Shown in pieces: positions 1 through 6,361 of a DNA stretch of 64,000 bases. The DNA is taken from NCBI GenBank assembly GCA_020629285.1, contig JAHDDP010000009.1, positions 41,647-105,646 on the forward strand, read 5' to 3'. The notes beneath the pieces were generated by a model. The model worked only from the letters and a program-made list of their open reading frames with translations. It was not told the origin of the DNA and did no database searches. The translations under genes and the position numbers were made by a program. The DNA comes from Maribacter sp. Its GTDB lineage: Bacteria; Bacteroidota; Bacteroidia; Flavobacteriales; Flavobacteriaceae. Numbering within the stretch: the first letter of the stretch is position 1; every line of letters starts with the position of its first letter.

Positions 1-128
1 TTGAGCTACCTGGCTTATGGAACGGTGCAATGGCTTTTTGGAATACCATTTTTGTAGAAGTGCCCTTAGTGACCTTTAATCCTGTAAAAAGTGTAGTAGA
101 TCTTTTAAAAGATTCGCATCAGGCTTAA
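1..128 (+). CDS. DUF4301-like protein, C-terminal fragment
   Basis: The window opens inside a gene. The frame beginning at base 3 stays open to a TAA at 126-128 and encodes about 41 residues that include ELPGLWNGAMAFWNT, then FVEVPLVTFNPVKSVVDLL. From memory this matches the conserved C-terminus of DUF4301 proteins of Bacteroidota, whose function is not established. The 5' part lies outside the window, so length and start cannot be judged. A strong hairpin terminator follows 22 bases after the stop, so the gene ends its transcription unit. The family call rests on the tail only. Confidence 0.6.
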   Translation, partial: ELPGLWNGAMAFWNTIFVEVPLVTFNPVKSVVDLLKDSHQA

Positions 129-150
129 ATCATAATATAGAGTATCGTAT

Positions 151-184
151 AAAAAAGTGTGTAGTTTCTACGCACTTTTTTTAT
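151..184 (+). terminator. Intrinsic terminator after the DUF4301-like gene
   Basis: A hairpin with arms GTGTGTAG and CTACGCAC (one G-T wobble) is flanked by a run of A on the left and a run of T on the right. It sits just after the stop at 128 and separates this gene from the PepSY-like gene. Confidence 0.8.
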
Positions 185-281
185 TTACGCACATTTTTAC
201 CCAATAGTCTTAAAACGATTATTTGGTTTATATGTTTGACAATCAATTACATATATTTAAACAGGATATCGTATTTCGTGT

Positions 282-296
282 TGGCACAATTATTCT
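282..296 (+). promoter_or_regulatory. Possible sigma-54 -24/-12-like promoter of the first PepSY-like gene
   Basis: TGGCAC at 282-287 resembles a sigma-54 -24 element, and TTCT follows where a -12 TTGC would be expected. The start codon lies about 40 bases downstream. The -12 part does not match well, so this is tentative. A comparable TGGCAT lies at 1658 before the third paralogue, and an NtrC-type activator is encoded close by. Confidence 0.25.
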
Positions 297-336
297 AATA
301 TACCTTTCAAGAATGTTTAATTTAAATATAAGAAAG

Positions 337-639
337 ATGAAAAAATTAGTATTTGCCACAGCTTTAACCATAGGTAGTTTAACAATAGGTACTGCCGCAA
401 CTCCAATTATATTTCACGATGGTATAATGGAAGATGTTTTTTTACAAGATTATACAGAAGTAGCTGCTTCTAATCTACCAACACCAATTGTAAATGCTTT
501 AGCAACAGATTATGAAGGTGCAATGTTGAATAAAGCGTACGTTGATGATGAAAATAAATACAAATTAGAAATTACTTCACAAGATGGTGCTTCTTCAGTG
601 CTTTATGCAGATGCAGAAGGTAACTGGTTAGAAATGTAA
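337..639 (+). CDS. Small secreted PepSY-like protein (paralogue 1 of 3)
   Basis: A 100-residue protein with an N-terminal signal peptide (MKKLVFATALTIGSLTIGTA). Its C-terminal half has the PepSY-like pattern: LP..IV, then a KAY segment, YKLEITSQDG and a final YADAEGNW. The frame is open to 223, but I chose the ATG at 337 because the signal peptide begins there and the preceding AATATAAGAAAG is nearly identical to the bases before the third paralogue's ATG, which suggests a conserved initiation region. Proteins of this type are exported, and their role is unknown; PepSY domains are generally thought to bind or inhibit partners in the envelope. It is monocistronic between two terminators and probably arose by duplication with the genes at 794 and 1719. 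Confidence 0.8.
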   Translation: MKKLVFATALTIGSLTIGTAATPIIFHDGIMEDVFLQDYTEVAASNLPTPIVNALATDYEGAMLNKAYVDDENKYKLEITSQDGASSVLYADAEGNWLEM

Positions 640-667
640 GGATTAGAAGTTTGAGTTAGTTGTTTGT

Positions 668-693
668 AAAAAAGCTGCCTAGGCAGCTTTTTT
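668..693 (+). terminator. Perfectly palindromic terminator
   Basis: A 26-base perfect palindrome: six A, then GCTGCC/GGCAGC arms, then six T. It follows the first PepSY-like gene by 28 bases and could act in both directions. Confidence 0.9.
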
Positions 694-793
694 ATGTTTA
701 AAATTTTAAAATTTCATTAAAGGATAATCCATATGTAAGATTACTCCGTAAGTATTTTAAGATTTAGAGTTATTAACGATTAAAATTATTAGC

Positions 794-1099
794 ATGAAAA
801 ATTACGCATTACTAGTATTCTTGACTTTCGGAATCATGTTTAACGCATCAGCAAACAATAGTTCAGATATAATTGAAACAGAAGTCTTAGTCAAAATAGC
901 CGATGAATACGTAAAAATTAAATCGAGCGAATTAACACCACCGGTAATTGAAGAAATATTAAAGCAATACCCAACATCTAAACTTGGTGGAGCTTTTAAA
1001 AATAATAAAGGAGAATTCAAATTAATAATGGTGCTTAAAAGCGGTACAAGAAAGACCGTATATATAGACCAACATGGTAATTGGATCAACAAGAGATAG
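794..1099 (+). CDS. Small secreted PepSY-like protein (paralogue 2 of 3)
   Basis: A 101-residue protein with a signal peptide (MKNYALLVFLTFGIMFNASA). The mature part follows the same plan as its neighbours: SSELTPPVIEEIL, then KQYPTSKLGGAF, FKLIMVLKSG and a closing VYIDQHGNW. It is the most divergent of the three: it lacks the acidic stretch after the signal peptide, ends in NKR instead of a Met, and its upstream bases do not share the leader seen at 337 and 1719. It is monocistronic and followed by its own terminator. Envelope location is inferred from the signal peptide; function is unknown. Confidence 0.8.
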   Translation: MKNYALLVFLTFGIMFNASANNSSDIIETEVLVKIADEYVKIKSSELTPPVIEEILKQYPTSKLGGAFKNNKGEFKLIMVLKSGTRKTVYIDQHGNWINKR

Positions 1100-1120
1100 T
1101 CCGTTTTATCGATAGAAATA

Positions 1121-1153
1121 AAAAAAAACTGCTAAATGCGGTTTTTTTTTTAT
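1121..1153 (+). terminator. Intrinsic terminator after paralogue 2
   Basis: Arms ACTGC and GCGGT (one wobble) are flanked by eight A and ten T, 21 bases after the stop at 1099. Confidence 0.8.
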
Positions 1154-1467
1154 TTAAAATGTGACCTATCAAATAATGTTGTGTCTAAATAAGTGAAGCA
1201 AGTTATGAAACAATGGTCACTATAGTATTTATTTCGGTCACAAGTGCAGTTTTGAATTTAGCAATGACTATGATATCAAAATTGTTTTGGGAGGAATAAA
1301 TAAGCATAAAATCACTTTCATTTAAACACTAACCGTTAACTGTGAAGGTGCCACCAAATAATTGTATTTGAAATAATCCCCCGGATTAGCATTGTCCAAT
1401 ATTAGTTGTTGTTGAATTGATTGAGGTGTTGGTTAAAATTTTAAAACAAGAGTTTGATAGGTGGTTT

Positions 1468-1501
1468 GAGGGGGGCTGCAATTTGCAGCTCCTTTTTTTT
1501 G
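1468..1501 (+). terminator. Orphan intrinsic terminator
   Basis: Arms GCTGCAA and TTGCAGC, extended by G-run/TCC pairing and followed by a run of T. The nearest upstream gene on this strand already has a terminator at 1121-1153, so this one must end a different transcript, or be a relic. Confidence 0.75.
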
Positions 1502-1657
1502 TCCTCATTGCAGGAAAGCAATTTTATCTCAAGTAATAGATAAATTGAGTAAAAATTACACAGAAGAAATTATTAGATACAATTTTACCCAACTACACAT
1601 AAAACTTAAATCACATAAATACCTGATAATCAGTAATATTGTTGTCTATTGGTTTAC

Positions 1658-1672
1658 TGGCATTCTTTTTTC
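1658..1672 (+). promoter_or_regulatory. Possible sigma-54 -24/-12-like promoter of the third PepSY-like gene
   Basis: TGGCAT at 1658-1663 looks like a -24 element, and TTTC at 1669-1672 occupies the -12 position, where TTGC would be expected. The ATG at 1719 is 47 bases further on. The match is partial. Its interest lies in the similar TGGCAC before the first paralogue and the NtrC-type activator gene at 2215. Confidence 0.25.
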
Positions 1673-1718
1673 TTAGTTAATAGTATTGAAAAGTAGTATT
1701 AACTTAAATATTAGAAAG

Positions 1719-2036
1719 ATGAAGACTTTATTTTTATTAGGAGCATTGACATTAGGTGGTTTTACAATGAGCGCACAAGATGTATTAATGGCAGAAAACG
1801 GAATCCAACATAATCAAATAAATGAAACGTTGGTCGTGGCCGATGATTTTAAGGAAATTTCAGTAGCAGAAGTTCCTCAAGCAGTATCAGATGCAGTAGC
1901 TAAGAATTTCCCGACTGCTAGTCTAGATAAAGCATATACGAACAGTGAGAAACAGTATAAGTTGATATTGTCTCTTGAAGATGGAACACAAGGAACCGTA
2001 TATGCGGATGAAAATGGGAATTGGATAGATATGTAA
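1719..2036 (+). CDS. Small secreted PepSY-like protein (paralogue 3 of 3)
   Basis: A 105-residue protein with a signal peptide (MKTLFLLGALTLGGFTMSAQ). The mature part carries the shared pattern: VAEVPQAVSDAV, NFPTASLDKAY, YKLILSLEDGTQGTVYADE, GNW. I chose the ATG at 1719 over the TTG at 1686 because the signal peptide begins there and because AATATTAGAAAG directly before it matches the leader of the first paralogue. Like its relatives it is a single-gene unit closed by a terminator. It lies immediately before an NtrC-type regulator and a hybrid kinase; a functional link is plausible but only inferred from position. Confidence 0.8.
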   Translation: MKTLFLLGALTLGGFTMSAQDVLMAENGIQHNQINETLVVADDFKEISVAEVPQAVSDAVAKNFPTASLDKAYTNSEKQYKLILSLEDGTQGTVYADENGNWIDM

Positions 2037-2073
2037 TTATAGAGAAACTTGTTTGTTCAAGTTGGTTTGGTCA

Positions 2074-2111
2074 GGAAAGGATAGCTAAAGGCTATTCTTT
2101 CCTTTTTTTTA
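2074..2111 (+). terminator. Strong intrinsic terminator
   Basis: A 12-base-pair stem (GGAAAGGATAGC with GCTATTCTTTCC, one wobble), a four-base loop and a run of T. It separates paralogue 3 from the regulator gene. Confidence 0.9.
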
Positions 2112-2214
2112 TGCCTTTTTTTAAATGTTTGAACAAAAGCTTTATGATAATTTTAAAATACAAGTAGTCGGCATATGGTATTTTTACGTAGATACTAAGA
2201 ACACCAAACTGACT

Positions 2215-3573
2215 ATGACTAAAATTCTAATTATTGAAGATGATACTTCATTTGCTCAAATGCTTCAAAAGTTTTTAGCTAGAAATAGTTATGATGTAGT
2301 GTTAAGTCATACTGGGTTAGATGGTGAAAAACAGCTAAAAGAACAAAATTTTAATTTAGTAATAACAGATTTGCGTCTGCCGGATTATGACGGCATTAAA
2401 TTAGTGTCTGAATTAAAAGGAAAGATTCCGGTAATAGTTATGACCGGTTATGCGGAAGTGTCAACTGCGGTAAAAGCGATGAAAATGGGCGCTTACGATT
2501 ATATTTCCAAACCATTCACGCCTGATCAAATGTTGGCGGTTATTGATGGGGCGTTGAATTCAAAACCTGCAGCTGTAAAAGAGACTTCCAAAGAAGAACC
2601 TGAAAACTCTAAGGTTAAAGTAGCTAACAAAGAGAGTGAAGCTAGTTCAAAGGAATTGATTCTTACAAGTGATGTAACTCAAAAATTAGAAGAACATATT
2701 GTCTTAGTCGCGCCTACGGATATGTCAGTTTTGATTATAGGAGAAAGTGGTACGGGTAAAGAGGTTACGGCAAAAGCCATTCATCAAAAAAGTACAAAAA
2801 ATAAAAAGCCATTTATAGCACTTGATTGTGGGGCAATACCGAAAGAATTAGCGGCAAGTGAGTTTTTTGGACATTTAAAAGGAAGTTTTACCGGTGCAGT
2901 TGCTGATAAAATAGGGAGTTTTGAAGCTGCCAATGGCGGAACATTATTTTTAGATGAGGTAGGTAATCTTTCTTATGAGAATCAAATTCAGTTGTTAAGA
3001 GCCTTACAAGAGCGAAAAATAAAAAGAATAGGTAGTAATACAGAAATTCAGGTCGATGTTAGAATATTATCAGCGACCAATGAAGATTTAAAGTCTGCGG
3101 TTGAGAATGGTACTTTTCGCGAAGATCTGTATCATAGATTGAACGAGTTTTCATTGCAAATTCCCGCTCTAAAAAACAGACACGGAGATTTGCCGGTATT
3201 AGCAGCTCATTTTCTAAGAAAGTTTAATGAAAAGTTGAACAAACATATAGTCGATTTTTCTGATGAGGTTTGGGATATTTTCAATGCGTATCATTGGCCT
3301 GGTAATATTCGCGAATTACAAAATGTAATTCAGCGCGCAGTATTATTATCGACTACAGATAAAGTAGAAGCAAAGGTTTTACCGTCAGAATTAATGAATC
3401 CGGTTTTGGAAACTGCAGAACTAGGGAGCCTTTCAAAAGCAGAATTTGAAAAAGAACAAATTGTAAACGCTTTAAAACGTACTAATTACAATAAATCTAA
3501 AGCAGCTAAATTACTTCAGGTAACTCGCAAAACGCTATATAATAGAATCAACCAATATGATTTGGATCTGTAG
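2215..3573 (+). CDS. Sigma-54-dependent response regulator (NtrC/AtoC type)
   Basis: A 452-residue transcription activator with the full three-domain plan. The receiver has acidic residues at E8-D10, phospho-acceptor D52 (TDLRLPD) and the SKPF lysine. The AAA+ domain has Walker A GESGTGKE and a sigma-54 contact loop GSFTGA, followed by FLDEVG. The C-terminus is a Fis-type helix-turn-helix (KSKAAKLLQVTRKTLYNRI). The frame is open to 2125, but the ATG at 2215 starts exactly at the receiver domain. It should activate sigma-54 promoters when phosphorylated. The convergent hybrid kinase, whose 3' end overlaps by 26 bases, is the likely partner. The three PepSY-like genes just upstream are candidate targets. 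Confidence 0.93.
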   Translation: MTKILIIEDDTSFAQMLQKFLARNSYDVVLSHTGLDGEKQLKEQNFNLVITDLRLPDYDGIKLVSELKGKIPVIVMTGYAEVSTAVKAMKMGAYDYISKPFTPDQMLAVIDGALNSKPAAVKETSKEEPENSKVKVANKESEASSKELILTSDVTQKLEEHIVLVAPTDMSVLIIGESGTGKEVTAKAIHQKSTKNKKPFIALDCGAIPKELAASEFFGHLKGSFTGAVADKIGSFEAANGGTLFLDEVGNLSYENQIQLLRALQERKIKRIGSNTEIQVDVRILSATNEDLKSAVENGTFREDLYHRLNEFSLQIPALKNRHGDLPVLAAHFLRKFNEKLNKHIVDFSDEVWDIFNAYHWPGNIRELQNVIQRAVLLSTTDKVEAKVLPSELMNPVLETAELGSLSKAEFEKEQIVNALKRTNYNKSKAAKLLQVTRKTLYNRINQYDLDL

Positions 3574-5998
3574 CTGTTTGTTGTGAAAGTACATCAACTA
3601 AAATTTCAATCTCGCGCTGCACTTCTTGAAATTTTTTCTTTAATTTTTTACTGCTAATTTCATCGCTCTTTAATACTTCAAAAGTTTCTAAAACGGGTAT
3701 GGCATTATCCACTTCTAATTGACGAAACATAGGAAGCATTTTATGTGCTGTTTTGTTTAGCAGCTTAAAATCATTATTGGCAACGGCGGTTCGAAGTTGA
3801 AAAAGGTTTTCTTCTGTATCCTTTGTGAAAGTTAGCAATAGTTCGTTAATAGCATTTTGGTCATCACCTAAAAACATTTTTATATTAGTTAGGCTAAATG
3901 GCTTGTCATTGCTTTCTTTATTTAAAATAACAGTACTACTTGGGGTTTTGGTGTTATTGTTAAATAATGTATTTAGTTTTTGCAATAAGTCGGTCTTTGA
4001 AAAGGGTTTGCGTAGCAAGCCGGTAAATCCTTTTTCGGTGAAATGTTGTAATGATAAGTCTCGTCTTCCGGTCATTGCCAAGACGGGTTGTTTTTTATAA
4101 TTTTTGAATGCTCCAGATTTTAATTTGTTTACAATTTCATAGCCGGTAACGGTAGGCATTTCTATATCGGTCAAAACCACATCAAAGTTGAAATCTTCTT
4201 CAGATGTAAAAGCATTAAAATCTGAACATAATTGAGCTTCAATTCCTGCAGATTTTAGCATTTCGGCAATGAGTTTTAAGAGAGATGCATCATCATCAAA
4301 TACAATAATTTTTAAATCTTCTAATGCTATAATTGATTGATATTCATCTTCAGAATCTTCTCCCAATTCAATAGGTATTTCAAGCGTGAACGTACTGCCT
4401 TTATTTATTTCGCTTTCTAACAAGATAGAGCCTTCAAGTAATTCAGTGAGTTTTTTGGTAATGGTAAGTCCTAATCCGTATCCACCATATTTCTTATCGG
4501 TATCGTTCTCAGCTTGTGTAAATTCTTTGAAAATCAGTTCTTGTTTCTCTTTAGAAATCCCTATTCCCGTATCGTCTATTTGTAGTTTAAGCGTTTTATT
4601 GTTTAATATGGTTCCGGTCAATGTTATAGAGCCTTTATCTGTGAATTTATAAGCATTTCCTAAAAGATTCGATACAATTTGTCGTAGACGAAAAGCATCG
4701 GAAATAATAGGTTGTTTTAAAGAATCATCCAATTTTAAAACCATCTCAATTTTCTTGTTTTGATATTGAGAAGCAATATTTTTAGAGCTTTCTAGTATTA
4801 ATTGATCAATCCTAAAAGAAGAATGCTTAGCAACCATTTTTCCAGCTTCTAACTGAGAGAAATCCAGTAAGTCATTTACAAGGTTATTGACATAGGTAGT
4901 AGCAGATTTAATATGGGTAATATGTTCTTTGTGGTTCTTACTGTTATCGCTTTCTTCTATAATATCGGCATAGCCGCTTATGGTGTTTAATGGAGTGCGT
5001 AGATCATGACTTACGGTAGCGATCAATTGCTCTCTACTTTTTAATAGCGATTCTGAATATGCCTTTTCCTTTTCAAGTTTTTCTCTGTATATGTTCGCTT
5101 TCCAAAAATCTCTATTAAGAATAAAAGTAAAAATACCTACTACTAGAAAACCAAGAATTGCGGCGATAACGGCTAGGCGAATACTTCGTTTAAGCAGCGT
5201 TTCTTTTTTTATGGAACTTGCTAGACTGTTCATGATGATCTCTTGCTCAAAAGAAGAAAGAATGGTACGCAATTGCTGAGATAGTTCAAGATCTGTTTTA
5301 TTGATGGTTGTTTCTCTAATAGCTAAAGAATTTTTATTTGTGGTATTTTCTTGCTGTACGTCTTTTAAAAGATTTTTAGAAACCTGAACGACACTGTCCA
5401 TTGTTTGAACATTTTGTTGTTTATCTTCATCTACAGGTACATTTGCATTTAAATAATCGGCAACTTTTTTTATGGCACTTTGTGCTTTTGGTGAAAGCTC
5501 GTCCAAGTTTGGTGCTAAACCTTCGGGTTTAATAATACCTAAAGATTCTTCAAGCTTGTCAAATTCTTTAAGAGCAGAGTTTATAGCGGTGTCAGTTTGA
5601 TCTTTAATTCTAATGGAGCGTAAAGCATTGATATTGGTCACCTTTTTGCTCAGTAAAGAATTAAGGCTATCTAGAAGCATGCGCTGATGCTTACTTTCAG
5701 TAAGTGTTTTTAATTCTTCAATATTGGTGTAGAGAGTGTCTATTTTATTCTCATAAGCGGTAAAATTGATGTTGCTTTTGGTTTGCAAGGCAAGTTTAGA
5801 AAGGCTTTCAGCTTCATATAATTGCGCGAGAAAAGAGTTTGTTTTTAGCAGTTTATGATCTTTTTCCGTTGTTTGCTCAGTTGCTATATACTCTTGTACT
5901 TCATTATAGATATAATAAGAGGCGATGATCCCTAGAATAATTAAAAGAAGGTAGCTAATGGTTATCTTAAGGGTGAATCTATTTTTTTTTGAATTCAT
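3548..5998 (-). CDS. Hybrid sensor histidine kinase with receiver and HPt domains
   Basis: An 816-residue membrane phosphorelay protein. TM helices lie near 11-30 and 274-294, enclosing a periplasmic helical sensor of about 240 residues. Then come HisKA with H331 (ATVSHDLRTPL), an ATPase domain (N box NLLGNAYKFT, DDTGIGI, GYGLGLTI), a receiver with D611 (LTDIEMP) and a C-terminal HPt with H752 (NKTAHKML). The frame extends to 6136, but residues before the ATG at 5998 look non-coding and would overlap the thiamine riboswitch region on the other strand. It converges on the NtrC-type regulator with a 26-base overlap. The complete relay on one chain could end on that regulator; this is inferred. 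Confidence 0.93.
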   Translation of the reverse strand: MNSKKNRFTLKITISYLLLIILGIIASYYIYNEVQEYIATEQTTEKDHKLLKTNSFLAQLYEAESLSKLALQTKSNINFTAYENKIDTLYTNIEELKTLTESKHQRMLLDSLNSLLSKKVTNINALRSIRIKDQTDTAINSALKEFDKLEESLGIIKPEGLAPNLDELSPKAQSAIKKVADYLNANVPVDEDKQQNVQTMDSVVQVSKNLLKDVQQENTTNKNSLAIRETTINKTDLELSQQLRTILSSFEQEIIMNSLASSIKKETLLKRSIRLAVIAAILGFLVVGIFTFILNRDFWKANIYREKLEKEKAYSESLLKSREQLIATVSHDLRTPLNTISGYADIIEESDNSKNHKEHITHIKSATTYVNNLVNDLLDFSQLEAGKMVAKHSSFRIDQLILESSKNIASQYQNKKIEMVLKLDDSLKQPIISDAFRLRQIVSNLLGNAYKFTDKGSITLTGTILNNKTLKLQIDDTGIGISKEKQELIFKEFTQAENDTDKKYGGYGLGLTITKKLTELLEGSILLESEINKGSTFTLEIPIELGEDSEDEYQSIIALEDLKIIVFDDDASLLKLIAEMLKSAGIEAQLCSDFNAFTSEEDFNFDVVLTDIEMPTVTGYEIVNKLKSGAFKNYKKQPVLAMTGRRDLSLQHFTEKGFTGLLRKPFSKTDLLQKLNTLFNNNTKTPSSTVILNKESNDKPFSLTNIKMFLGDDQNAINELLLTFTKDTEENLFQLRTAVANNDFKLLNKTAHKMLPMFRQLEVDNAIPVLETFEVLKSDEISSKKLKKKFQEVQREIEILVDVLSQQTATDPNHIG

Positions 5999-6117
5999 AT
6001 AGTTTTGGTGCTGATACATTAAATACGTTAAAACTGCAGGAAGAAGTTCTAAAAAGATGTTAATTAAACAAGTTGTTATTTTTTTAAATTTCTTTATGAC
6101 AGTATAAATAACTGCAT

Positions 6118-6125
6118 TACATTTG
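6118..6125 (+). promoter_or_regulatory. Bacteroidota -7 box before the TPP riboswitch
   Basis: TACATTTG fits TAnnTTTG and lies 8 bases before the first riboswitch base, so transcription would begin right at the aptamer. I do not see a clear -33 TTG at the usual distance. Confidence 0.5.
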
Positions 6126-6132
6126 CCGCATC

Positions 6133-6216
6133 TCAAAGGGGTGCCTAGTTCTAGTCATAGAACAAAGCTGAGATTATACCCAAAGAACCTGGGCAGGTAA
6201 TGCTGCCAAGGGAAAG
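6133..6216 (+). ncRNA. TPP riboswitch (THI element)
   Basis: The conserved TPP aptamer segments are present in order: AAAGGGGTGCCT, then GCTGAGATTATACCC, GAACCTG, CAGGTAATGCTGCC and AAGGGA. This is the thiamine pyrophosphate-sensing element. It lies in the 5' leader of the TonB-dependent receptor starting at 6362, on the same strand, so binding of TPP should lower receptor expression when thiamine is plentiful. In Bacteroidota, THI elements before outer-membrane receptor genes are established. Confidence 0.95.
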
Positions 6217-6244
6217 TCTAAAAAATTTAAAACAATTTTTTAGA
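6217..6244 (+). promoter_or_regulatory. AT-rich hairpin, candidate riboswitch expression platform
   Basis: TCTAAAAAATT and AATTTTTTAGA form a perfect 11-base-pair stem with a six-base loop, beginning one base after the aptamer. It has no GC-rich terminator character, and about 115 bases remain before the start codon, so how it would control expression is unclear. Confidence 0.45.
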
Positions 6245-6361
6245 ATAAGATGTAGTATGTTTTTTTGTTCATATGAAGTCTTTTGGAAAGGGAGCTTAGT
6301 TGCTCTAAAATCAATTTTAATATTAGAATAATAGCCCCTTTTATTCGTGATTATTTTACGA

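Larger units (their letters stand above)
1154..1718 (+). other. 565-base gap with no convincing gene but an internal terminator
   Basis: No complete gene is supported here. Short open stretches exist without credible starts: on the plus strand about 38 codons ending near 1323 (includes CSFEFSNDYDIKIVLGG), and on the minus strand about 36 codons ending near 1325 (includes LILDNANPGDYFKYNYL). Either could be a remnant of a decayed gene. A good terminator at 1468-1501 has no gene in front of it, so a small RNA or a dead gene is possible. The last 60 bases hold the promoter and leader of the third PepSY-like gene. Confidence 0.5.

Noticed and set aside
1204..1225. Start codon followed by KQWSL and a stop in the gene-free stretch
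   Set aside because: Only six codons; no support as a small protein.
2125..2214. 30-residue N-terminal extension of the NtrC-type regulator
   Set aside because: The receiver domain begins precisely at the ATG at 2215; the extra residues have no family counterpart.
5999..6136. 46-residue N-terminal extension of the hybrid kinase
   Set aside because: It runs into the promoter and aptamer of the thiamine riboswitch on the other strand, and the ATG at 5998 gives a proper first membrane helix.
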